Shown here one piece after another: positions 32,956-40,559 of a stretch of 44,745 nt of DNA. The translations under genes were made by a program, and so were the position numbers. Source of the stretch: Pseudarthrobacter naphthalenicus (lineage in GTDB: Bacteria > Actinomycetota > Actinomycetes > Actinomycetales > Micrococcaceae). The notes beneath the pieces were generated by a model, which worked only from the letters and a program-made list of their open reading frames with translations, ran no database searches and was not told the DNA's origin. Location of the stretch: positions 1 through 44,745 of the forward strand of contig NZ_JARESG010000025.1 in assembly GCF_029076445.1 (NCBI RefSeq), in the 5' to 3' direction. How positions within the stretch are numbered: position 1 is the first letter of the stretch; every line of letters begins with the position of its first letter.

Positions 32956-33930
32956 GTGGAATACATCAAACTCGGCAACACCGGCCTCGACATCTCGCCG
33001 CTGGCACTGGGATGCATGACCTTCGGGGACCCGGACCGGGGCCCGCATCCCTGGACGCTGCCGGAGGACCAGAGCCGGCCGCTGATCCGCCAGGCCGTGG
33101 AGGCGGGCATCAATTTCTTTGACACTGCCAACGTGTACTCCAACGGCTCGAGCGAGGAAATCATGGGCCGGGCCCTGGCAGATTTCACCCGCCGGGAGGA
33201 AACCGTCATCGCCACGAAGGTGCACGGGGTGATGCGACAAGGCCCCAACGGGCGGGGCCTGTCACGCAAGGCCATCTTCGCCGAACTTGATGCCAGCCTG
33301 ACCCGGCTGGCAACGGACTACGTGGATCTGTACCAGATCCACCGGTGGGACCCCGCCACGCCGATCGAGGAGACTCTGGAAGCCCTTCACGACGTCGTCA
33401 AAGCCGGCAAGGTCCGCTACATCGGCGCATCCTCGATGGCCGCCTGGCAGTTCAGCAAAGCGCTGCACCTGCAGCAACTCAACGGATGGACCCGTTTCGT
33501 CACCATGCAGGACCACTACAACTTGATCTACCGGGAGGAGGAACGCGAAATGTTCCCCCTCTGCGCGGACCAGAAGATCGGGGTACTGCCCTGGAGTCCC
33601 CTGGCTCGCGGGAAGCTCACACGGGACTGGAACGAAAAAACCAACCGCTCGGAGAAGGACGAGTTCGGCAAGACCCTCTACACCACCGAGGAAAGCGACA
33701 GGGCGGTCGCCGAAGCCGTGCGCGGCATCGCCGAACGCCGCGGCGTACCCCGCGCCCAGGTCGCCCTGGCCTGGGTCCGCTCCAACAACGTCGTCAGTGC
33801 GCCGATTGTCGGGGCGAGCAAACCGGCCCACCTCCAGGATGCCCTCGCCTCCCTCGAACTGACGCTCACCCCCATGGAAAAGGCCGAACTGGAAAGTCCC
33901 TACGTCCCACACGCGGTCGCCGGATACTGA
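32956..33930 (+). CDS. Aldo/keto reductase (324 aa)
   Basis: GGAGGA five bases before the GTG sets the start. The TIM-barrel oxidoreductase has the full catalytic tetrad Asp56 (FFDTANVYS), Tyr61, Lys88 (IATKVHG) and His129 (YQIHRWD). The late block PIVGASKPAHLQDAL binds NADPH. It reduces aldehydes or ketones in the cytosol. It follows the regulator on the same strand, but a probable terminator lies between, so membership in the sugar regulon is uncertain; a role in reducing a sugar or detoxifying aldehydes is plausible. Confidence 0.9.
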   Translation: MEYIKLGNTGLDISPLALGCMTFGDPDRGPHPWTLPEDQSRPLIRQAVEAGINFFDTANVYSNGSSEEIMGRALADFTRREETVIATKVHGVMRQGPNGRGLSRKAIFAELDASLTRLATDYVDLYQIHRWDPATPIEETLEALHDVVKAGKVRYIGASSMAAWQFSKALHLQQLNGWTRFVTMQDHYNLIYREEEREMFPLCADQKIGVLPWSPLARGKLTRDWNEKTNRSEKDEFGKTLYTTEESDRAVAEAVRGIAERRGVPRAQVALAWVRSNNVVSAPIVGASKPAHLQDALASLELTLTPMEKAELESPYVPHAVAGY

Positions 33931-34248
33931 GCACCTCACGAGACCGACGAGCAGGGCTCTTTCTCTTCAGTTCCAAGGTCGAGCCGGTTTGCCACGTCTG
34001 TCTGATCGGCATTGCGCGCCATTTGGTTTACCGCTCCCGGAGCCCGAAGCCAGGCGCCAAAAAGATCCCGACAGCTGGCTACGTAACTAACCCTCTCGAC
34101 CCCGGCATCGTCCACGTTCCGAACAGGAGCGTCCGCGAGGTGGAGGGCCGGGTACTGGCCATCATCAAGCGGGAATTTCCGCATCTGTCCAATTAGGCGA
34201 GCACTTCCCTACTAGTTCCAATCCCGTTTGACGCCAAGAGGCACCACC

Positions 34249-34733
34249 ATGTCCGTCGAGACCACTCCGGAAGTAAAGCCACCGCCGAGCCGAAACCAAC
34301 GGCTCATCATCATCGGGGCGGCCGCCGTTGTAGTCCTGGCGGTCATCGCCGTTGCTGTCTCATCCCAGGCAATCCGAGCAGGCCAGGAAGCAGACGCCAA
34401 GGTGAGCGTCGTAGCCAGCGCCTCCGCATTGTCGGCGGGTTTGGATGCCGCTCAGAAGGTCATCGACGACCAGCGCCCAGCCGACGCCAAGGAAGCCAAC
34501 ACGGTTTGCGAGAAGCGGCTCATCCAGAAGCACCCCACAGCTACCCCCAGGCGGGTAAGACAAAGTCCACCTACAAAGCTTCCGACAACAGCTACGACAC
34601 CACAGGTGGCTACACCGACGCCCCAGCTGGAAACACCATCCCGATGCAGTTTGTCTGTTCCTCCATCACGACCGGTGGCACGAGCTGGAACGTGTTCCTA
34701 AAGTCTGATGGACACGGTTCACTGGTCCCTTAG
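34249..34733 (+). pseudogene. Membrane-anchored secreted protein, frameshifted
   Basis: The ATG at 34249 starts a short cytosolic part (PEVKPPPSRNQR), one transmembrane helix (LIIIGAAAVVVLAVIAVAV) and a helical outer segment (ASALSAGLDAAQKVIDDQRP). Near 34500-34560 the frame changes. The other frame continues TKSTYKASDNSYDTTGG, IPMQFVCSSITTGGTSWNVF and ends at a TAG at 34731. A Cys in each half (NTVCEKRL and FVCSS) could pair if the gene were intact. Family not recognised. Confidence 0.55.
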
Positions 34734-34742
34734 AGCGACCGG

Positions 34743-34928
34743 CTAAGGGTGAATGATAAAAGCCACGTAAATGATTCTGGAGCCCGTCTGGCTGCGGTTG
34801 TCTGGAACCACGGTGGTAACGACCTGAACACTGACGTGCGCCGTTTCGTAACCGCGGATCAACCGGTTCACCTGGTCGCAGAGGAACTTGGCTGAGTCTG
34901 CGGAAGTGGTTTCCATCTTTGCTGCCAT
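34743..34928 (-). CDS. Small hypothetical protein (61 aa)
   Basis: GGAG lies eight bases before the ATG at 34928. The chain (MAAKMETTSADSAKFLCDQV, then NRLIRGYETAHVSVQVVTTV, ending IIYVAFIIHP) has a helix followed by β-strand-like hydrophobic segments. I know no function for it. It is convergent with the frameshifted gene before it, with 9 bp between them. Confidence 0.5.
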   Translation of the reverse strand: MAAKMETTSADSAKFLCDQVNRLIRGYETAHVSVQVVTTVVPDNRSQTGSRIIYVAFIIHP

Positions 34929-35114
34929 CGCTGGGCTCCTATTTGGTAGGTAGCGGAAACGTTACTGCTCCAGGTGGTGCTATGTCGCCCCTTCTTAGCC
35001 CTTGATCAACCGATGATGGTCGGGGCGCCGACGGCGGTTTAAACCGAGAATGCCCGTCTTTTCAAGGAAAATGGAGCTTGTCTGGAGCACATTCACCACC
35101 GAAAAGAGGGCATC

Positions 35115-35310
35115 TTGTGGATGCAATTTTCCTATGAGCGTGCCTGCATGTCATTTTCCTTTGACGAGCCGAATCTCGTGTCGGTGGCTGGGCTTCTTCC
35201 GGTGATGACGTTGGCCCGGGACGCCGGGCTGCAGGAACTCGCCGATGAGTGGTTGTCGGTGCCGACGGACAAGGGCGCCAACGCCGGGCTGAAGGTCGCG
35301 TCGCCGCAGG
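35115..35310 (+). mobile_element. IS1380-like transposase, N-terminal fragment
   Basis: The frame reads SFSFDEPNLVSVAGLLPVMT, then LARDAGLQELADEWLSV and DKGANAGLKVAS. This is the start of an IS1380-family transposase as found in Arthrobacter. Similarity ends abruptly after LKVAS at about 35308, so over 80 percent of the gene is gone. The DNA before the start (about 35020-35110) may hold the left end of the element. Confidence 0.65.
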
Positions 35311-35740
35311 TGTCCCTGACCTCTTTGTCAGTCAAAACTTCAGCAGTCCCATCCGGTAGCTTGTTGCTGCCGCTGCCACTGCACACTAGATGCGCCCGCG
35401 TCATGCCGCACCACCGAAAACCGTCCATTAACGACAAAGAGCATCTTCGCTGTTTGTCATTCTGATCCCCCATCATCGCTGGGCGGGCCCTCCGCGCAAC
35501 CAGAGCGCAATGCCCTGCGCTTGAGCCAGCAGGTGCCCAACTCCGTACTCCCGCACAAACCGCCAATTTTCAGTTTCCACTATCGGACCAACCCGGTTAT
35601 TGTCTACTGTCCGCATATGAGCACGGTCAACGGTCGACCCGACTCGAAGTGTCGAATTGCGCGTCCACGGCATGGGCGACAAGCGACCACTCGACTCGAT
35701 CGGTAGCGGCCCGGTAGTGGCATGGAGGTTTCCGCGGGGC
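35311..35740. other. Stretch right of the transposase fragment
   Basis: No supported gene is present. Minus-strand frames near 35320-35480 (MMGDQNDKQRRCSLSLMDG) have some protein-like character but no ribosome site and no known relatives I can name. Confidence 0.35.
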
Positions 35741-36330
35741 CCGGACACGATTCATCCACCCCCGCTGCCCGACATGAGCTGCGCCTGTTGAACTGGCCGC
35801 GCACATCCCGCCGCCATGCCCGGGACGCAGTGTGGTTTGCTGCCCTGCCGTACTCGCTCATCAACGTTGCAGGGCAGACCGCCGATGCCAGGAACGGCGT
35901 GGCGAGGGATGCGGCCACTGTGACCTTGGTCGCATCGTGCACATCGTCGGCCTCGTCGTCATGCTTATTGGGCTTTTCTGGTCGCTCTTCATCACCGAAA
36001 CCGTGCTCGGGTTCTTTGCAATCGGCGATGTCACCGGGTCCCATGGGTGCTGCCCTCCGTAGTGGCGCTCTTCGTCGCGGTTATCGTCATACGCGCAACC
36101 TACTTGCTTCGAAAAAATCACACCAAGACTGAGGCGCCGCGGGCATGGCTCGCAGGCGTTCATGTCGTGGGGACCGCTGCGTTCGGCGTGGTCGTCGTGA
36201 TGTTCCCGCCATCGCATTGGCAGTACGCGGCTCCTTATGGGCTCGGCATCCTCACGTACCCTCGCCCGCTCGTCGAAGGCCCCATGAACCGCGAGGCGTT
36301 CTGCGCGCTTCTCGCCGATCACCCGTCCGA
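35741..36330 (+). pseudogene. Multi-helix membrane protein broken by frameshifts
   Basis: Three pieces in different frames join into one plausible protein. The first is RDAVWFAALPYSLINVAGQT. The second is VHIVGLVVMLIGLFWSLFIT with VLGFFAIGDVTGSH. The third is VVALFVAVIVIRATYLLRKN, AWLAGVHVVGTAAFGVVVVM and EAFCALLADHPSEF. Breaks lie near 35930 and 36045. It has about four transmembrane helices. I do not recognise the family. It follows other remnants and looks like decaying DNA. Confidence 0.5.
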
Positions 36331-36636
36331 ATTCGGTAGCTATGTCAACCCCATAAATTCGTTCATGGTCGTTTCAGTCGGGATCGGAAGCGGATCTCGT
36401 ACGGCCTGCCAGTTCGTAGACATAATCAGGGCTGGCCAGAGAGTTCAGCTACATATCCGGTCTGTCCTCAGCGGGACCGTCGCTTCGACCCGGGTTTCGG
36501 GTGTCATGTAGTCGACGTCGTTACGGTGGGGCGGCGAGGGCGGCGGCAATGATCCGGCGCCTGCTCTGAGCGGCGGCCGGTTCGACGTCCTGGTCCCGAA
36601 GTCAACGAGGCAACATGGCCAACGCCGATAGCGCCC

Positions 36637-37311
36637 CTACTCCCTGCCGTCCTCGAGCGGGATGAGCATAGTGCGGAACGGACCCCCAACGGCGTGGAGG
36701 CCCCAAATACGATCGGCGACGTCGTCGATGCCATTGACAAGCTGAAGCTTAGGAATGCCCCCGGGGATCACGAGTTGCGCGACACGGACGCCCTCAACCT
36801 CGAGTGCGTCGTGGAGCATCTCACCGTAGGCGCTCTCGGCCGGGAACGCGACCGATGTGCCTGCGAAGTCGGCGCGTGCCTTCACCGAGGTCCCGCCGTT
36901 AATCAGGATGATGCTGCCGCCTCCTGCCTGACGCATCGCTGGTAGCACCGTGCGCACCGCGTGAATGAGCCCGAGGGCCGAGAACCGCAATGCTTCCAGC
37001 GCCAACTCTGGAGTCATGTCGAGCACCGGCTTCAGGTATTCACGCGACGGGAGCGGGCTGTACTGCAACGTGGTGATGGATCCCAACTCTGCCGCGGCAC
37101 GTGCAAGGGCGTCCTCAAGCGCCGCCGGCACTAGCACGTCCGCGGCGTAACCACAGGCGGTCAAGCCGCCGGCCTTGAGCTCCGCGGCCATGACGTCAAG
37201 CTTCGACTGGTTCCTTGAGATCAGGGCTATCGAGAAGCCTTCGCGCCCAAACCTTCGCGCAACTGCCGCTCCGAGTCCCGGTCCAGCTCCGATGATGGCG
37301 ATAACAGGCAC
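36637..37311 (-). CDS. Atypical short-chain dehydrogenase/reductase (224 aa)
   Basis: The GTG start at 37311 follows GGAAC. The N-terminal VIAIIGAGPGLGAAVARRFG binds NAD(P). Then come LISRNQSKLDVMAAEL, YAADVLVP and SIILINGGTS. At the active site, SAYGEMLHDAL keeps the Tyr but has Leu instead of Lys four residues later. The protein may be catalytically altered or belong to an SDR branch with another proton relay. It is cytosolic and single, with no clear pathway partner. Confidence 0.8.
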   Translation of the reverse strand: MPVIAIIGAGPGLGAAVARRFGREGFSIALISRNQSKLDVMAAELKAGGLTACGYAADVLVPAALEDALARAAAELGSITTLQYSPLPSREYLKPVLDMTPELALEALRFSALGLIHAVRTVLPAMRQAGGGSIILINGGTSVKARADFAGTSVAFPAESAYGEMLHDALEVEGVRVAQLVIPGGIPKLQLVNGIDDVADRIWGLHAVGGPFRTMLIPLEDGRE

Positions 37312-38120
37312 GGCGGGTTCCTTCGATTGAATTATTGTCTCGACAATAGCGCGGTCAGGTTGGGCGACAGTTTGTCGGCATCACCGTCGACACACCCGAA
37401 CCTCTGTGAGTCTAGTTCACGCCATCACTCGTCGCGAGAGCGCGCCTCAGCTGGAACGCGCGCCGCAACTGGAGGGCTCGGCCGATCGTTGCCGCGCCCA
37501 GGCGAACCGCCTAAACCCGCCGTCGTCAAGGTGCTTGGGATGCGGATTAGTCAAGCACTGTATGCCTCCGCCGGCCAACCCATAGTTCACGGGAGGCCCA
37601 GAAGGCGCGCCACGTGCTTAGAGATGTGCGTGATCGCAATGTGTCGGTAATCAACAGCTCTTCAAGACACGGACATCGTGTCGTGGAGGATCGAAGTAAT
37701 CGACGTCGTGCCGGGCCGCCCCGTGTCTTGTAAAGATGCCTCACTCGCGATCGCGGCAGTTGATTGGCAAAGCTGTTTCAGCGCCGGCCCCCAGGTTCCG
37801 GTTTCCAGCCCAAAACCTGCGACTGAAACCCGATCGCTTAACAGACGTTGTGGAAGCAGTTGTAGATGCTGAGTCTTGTGGGTCGAACGCCCCGTGGGGG
37901 ATCGTCAATCCGCTTCGGGGCCTCCATATCGCTTCCAGCCCGGCCGGTTAGACCCGTCTTCTACTCCCCCGCCCGGGGCCGCATCCGCAGCTCCCCTGCC
38001 CCCCCGGGCAAGAGCGCTCCCAACCTTCGTTCTATTCAAGCCGTATTGACCCAAGACGATTGGTTTGAGAACCTTTGGGCCTTTACCCGCTCAATTTTGT
38101 GCGTTAAGAGAGGAGCAGTC
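37312..38120. other. About 800 bp without a supported gene, upstream of cyanase
   Basis: Short frames here lack ribosome sites. One minus-strand piece near 37585-37650 reads YRHIAITHISKHVARLLGLP and may be the tail of a lost regulator. The cyanase promoter should lie in the last 150 bp. Confidence 0.35.
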
Positions 38121-38573
38121 ATGGAACCGATTGTCAGTAAAAGGGATGCCGGTCAGATTGTGCGGGCAGCACAGTTCCGGTCGGGAGTGTCCTGGGCCGC
38201 TATCGCACAGGCAGTCGGTAAAGATCCGGTCTGGGTCGTTGCCGCGCTGCTCGGCCAGCACGCGTTGACGGCGGCGGACGCAGAGATCGTCGGGGGGCTG
38301 CTGTCTTTGGATCCGGAGGTCCGGGAGGCTCTGCAGATGCCGCCCTACCGCGGTTCCTTCGATTCGCCGGTGCCATCGGACCCGACCATATACCGGCTCT
38401 ATGAAGCGATCAACGTGTACGGGCCCGCGATCAAGGAGCTCATTCATGAAGAATTCGGGGACGGCATCATGAGCGCGATCAATTTCAAAGTCGACATCGA
38501 GCGCCGTGAGGACCCGGCAGGAGACCGGGTCGTCATCACTCTGGACGGCAAATTCCTGGACTACAACTGGTAG
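38121..38573 (+). CDS. cynS: Cyanate hydratase (cyanase) (150 aa)
   Basis: The ATG at 38121 follows GGAG six bases away. The N-terminal helical part (VSWAAIAQAVGKDPVWVVAA) precedes the catalytic C-terminal domain. This has IYRLYEAINVYGPAIKELIH, supplying the Arg and Glu, and GIMSAINFKVDI, supplying the Ser of the active site. The end, VVITLDGKFLDYNW, is typical. Length is close to the E. coli enzyme. It converts cyanate and bicarbonate to ammonia and CO2 as a cytosolic decamer. No carbonic anhydrase or cyanate transporter gene lies beside it. Confidence 0.95.
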   Translation: MEPIVSKRDAGQIVRAAQFRSGVSWAAIAQAVGKDPVWVVAALLGQHALTAADAEIVGGLLSLDPEVREALQMPPYRGSFDSPVPSDPTIYRLYEAINVYGPAIKELIHEEFGDGIMSAINFKVDIERREDPAGDRVVITLDGKFLDYNW

Positions 38574-39118
38574 ATCCTCTCCGGCCACCCGGATCGCCTC
38601 TCACCGGGAGCTGCGGGGCAGACCTGGGGGCGGTACTTGACGATTGGCAGCGTCGGGCCGAACTGCTCCTCGCCCACCTTGGAGTTGTCGCTGCTATGAC
38701 GGGAAAATGATGGCTGCGGCGGCCGGTTAACTGGTGGGAAGGCAGAGGCAGCAAGGCCCAGCAACTCCTACAACTCGACCCCGAGGCCGGCCCGCCAACC
38801 GACTGGCCAGGCTCAGCAAGCTCATGATCAGTGGCCATGTCATGCCGTTCCCGAGGCATTCCTGCATGAACAGGTATCAGAACGGAAAATCCGGACCGGC
38901 CGCAAACCCAAGGTCGATCTAACGAATAATCAGCAAATCATGTTGTAGGCCATTCTGGCCACCATGAAGTGGTGAACGCCAAAACCAAGGGAAGGATGAA
39001 CACCCAGAAGAGGCCCCGCAGGGCGGTACCCGGTCCGCAGTAGGCAGCCGCCCCCCACACAACCGAATAGGCCGTTTCCGGGACCCCACACACCCGGAAC
39101 ATCAGATCAGAGGCAAAA

Positions 39119-39137
39119 GTGTGGACACTGTCCACAC
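39119..39137. repeat. 19-bp palindrome GTGTGGACACTGTCCACAC, left of the module 3 core
   Basis: A perfect copy of the GGAC-type palindrome, identical to the one on the right side of module 2. Confidence 0.9.
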
Positions 39138-39175
39138 GAAAAAACCCCAAAAAAGCCCCTGACCTGCGGAAACAC

Positions 39176-39200
39176 TGTGCCCGAGGTGGGACTCGAACCG
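39176..39200 (-). repeat. tRNA 3'-end core, module 3 (candidate attachment site)
   Basis: The core TGTGCCCGAGGTGGGACTCG plus AACCGG on + is identical to modules 1 and 2 up to the T-stem. After it the three modules differ (GGGTTCC, GGGTTCC, ACTCCGG). Confidence 0.75.
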
Positions 39201-39290
39201 GACTCCGGCCCTTGCAAACACTGGGAACTCCCGAAAACATGCTGAATCCGGCCCGATCCGGCCAATATACGACCCAGTCCGACCCCCAGG

Positions 39291-39309
39291 GTGTGCACAT
39301 TGTGCACAC
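39291..39309. repeat. 19-bp palindrome GTGTGCACATTGTGCACAC, right of the module 3 core
   Basis: Identical to the right palindrome of module 1, also followed by a C/T run (CCCCTTTTT). Confidence 0.9.
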
Positions 39310-39382
39310 CCCTTTTTCCCACCTTTTAGACCTCGATGTCCGGGCAGACGGCTGCCGTCGCGGATCGCTCCGAGTCGCTTCG

Positions 39383-39688
39383 TCAGGCGATCTGGATTCG
39401 TTCGTCGCCGAGTTCAACCTCAACACGAAGCCGACCGCCAAGCGCCTCGACGTATTTCCGCAAAGTATCGATCTGGGCACGATCAATGTCACCGTGCTCG
39501 ATGCGGGAAACCCTGTTCTGGCTGACATGAAGGCGCCCAGCCAGCTCGACCTGCGTCAGTTCAGAGGCCTCGCGGAGCTCCCGAAGCCGGTAGGCCCGGA
39601 CCTCATCGACCATGCGCTTCTTGTGGGCATTCACAGCTGCCCGGTCCACCGGACGCTTTGCCAGTAGTTCCTCCATGGACTTCGCCAC
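39383..39688 (-). CDS. HigA-like antitoxin, XRE-family HTH (101 aa)
   Basis: AAGGAGG lies seven bases before the GTG at 39688, which shares its G with the TAG of the toxin gene. The chain has a helical N-terminus and then the XRE helix-turn-helix (ELTQVELAGRLHVSQNRVSR, IEHGD). The C-terminus is a short β-type segment (RLRVEVELGDERIQI). It should bind the toxin and repress the shared promoter. Toxin-before-antitoxin order is normal for HigBA. Confidence 0.9.
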   Translation of the reverse strand: MAKSMEELLAKRPVDRAAVNAHKKRMVDEVRAYRLRELREASELTQVELAGRLHVSQNRVSRIEHGDIDRAQIDTLRKYVEALGGRLRVEVELGDERIQIA

Positions 39689-40041
39689 TATGCCCCTCCT
39701 TTCAGAATCCTCAGATGATCATCGAACAGGTCATCAGCAACCGGAATGTTCGTCTTGTACCACTTGCTCCAGTTGCCCGCCTTGTCCCCCGCGACAAGCA
39801 GGATCGCCCGCCGCTCCGGATCAAAGGCAAACAGGATTCGCAGTTCCGACCGCCCGCTCGACCCCGGCCGCAGCTCCTTCATATTCTTATGCCGTGAACG
39901 AACCACCGTGTCGACCAATGGACGACCAAGTTGAGGTCCGCGCTCGGCGAGAAGCTCTAATGCAGCAATAATCTGCTCATACGAGTCTTGGTCAAGACCT
40001 AACAACCATGGCTCAACTAATCCCACGTCAACTTTCCACAT
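39688..40041 (-). CDS. HigB/RelE-like mRNA interferase toxin (117 aa)
   Basis: The chain follows the phage-derived Gp49/HigB-like fold: LGRPLVDTVVRSRHKNMKEL, then SELRILFAFDPERRAILLVA, GDKAGNWSKWYK and IPVADDLFDDHL. Conserved Lys/Arg and the central RILFAFD strand are typical of ribosome-dependent RNases. The ATG at 40041 (MWKVDVG) is preferred to the one nine bases upstream, because the predicted -10 box puts the transcript start on it. It is coupled to the antitoxin by a one-base overlap. Confidence 0.88.
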   Translation of the reverse strand: MWKVDVGLVEPWLLGLDQDSYEQIIAALELLAERGPQLGRPLVDTVVRSRHKNMKELRPGSSGRSELRILFAFDPERRAILLVAGDKAGNWSKWYKTNIPVADDLFDDHLRILKGGA

Positions 40042-40078
40042 CGAGTCCATAATACAACTCAGGTGTTCTACAACTCAA
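40039..40078 (-). promoter_or_regulatory. Predicted leaderless HigBA promoter with direct-repeat operator
   Basis: On the minus strand TTGAGT (40078-40073) and TATTAT (40054-40049) are 18 bp apart. Seven bases after the -10 box comes the A of ATG at 40041, so the mRNA would have no leader. Two direct repeats TACAACTCA (+ strand 40053-40061 and 40069-40077) overlap both boxes. They are the likely antitoxin-binding sites. Confidence 0.6.
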
Positions 40079-40559
40079 GTGCTATATTGCGGCCGCCACT
40101 TGTTGGACGTGCAGTAGGGACGAGCCGTCACACCCATAACGGTTGTGGCCAGGCAGTGCGTCGCAGAGAAGAAGATCTGGCAAGGCGACGATGTCGTCGT
40201 ATTCGAAGCGAGAACTCAGGCATCGTCCAGGTGCTTCAGCAGCCCGGCGTCGTGGCGCATTACGAAGTCCAGGCCCGCGCTGATTTCCTGCCTATGCCGG
40301 TGACCTTGGACGTCCGAACCGGCAACTTGGCCAAGAAGCGCCGACCTGGAGGTGTGCGCCTTGGCAGTAGGCTCATCCGGACGGCAGTCACAGTCGTCTG
40401 AAACACGCAGGTTCATGTCCACGTTCGATGATACTAAGCGGTATCAGGTAGTTCACTGGCGTGAGACGTATCCGGCTGCCCGACGGTGACCTCTCGAGAA
40501 TACGGTTCCGAGGAGTTGTGGCAACGCAGACACCGCCGCCTACGGTCCTGTCGACGATG
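40079..40559. other. Stretch between HigBA and the helicase remnant
   Basis: No complete gene is found. A 24-codon frame at about 40414-40488 (MSTFDDTKRYQVVHWRETYP) and a piece near 40200-40400 have protein-like composition, but without ribosome sites or family resemblance they cannot be called. Confidence 0.3.

Larger units (their letters stand above)
38789..39309. repeat. Module 3: long diverged direct repeat with tRNA-end core and two palindromes
   Basis: It is the counterpart of 21551-22093 in the same orientation, with conserved order of all landmarks and scattered changes. Its right end reaches the HigBA-like genes and its left end lies about 215 bp after cyanase. It therefore closes the 17-kb block that holds the carbohydrate island. 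Confidence 0.85.

Noticed and set aside
33936..34200. Small protein after the aldo/keto reductase (VTNPLDPGIVHVPNRSVREV, ending EFPHLSN)
   Set aside because: The composition is protein-like, but no start codon with a ribosome site could be placed; left unannotated.
13737..39200. Three intact tRNA genes
   Set aside because: Only the T-loop, 3' T-stem and acceptor end are present; the 5' T-stem does not pair and there is no anticodon arm.
13374..39309. CRISPR repeats or ParB parS sites
   Set aside because: The palindromes occur in ones and twos around each tRNA core, with no regular spacers and no cas or par genes, and they do not match the parS consensus I know.
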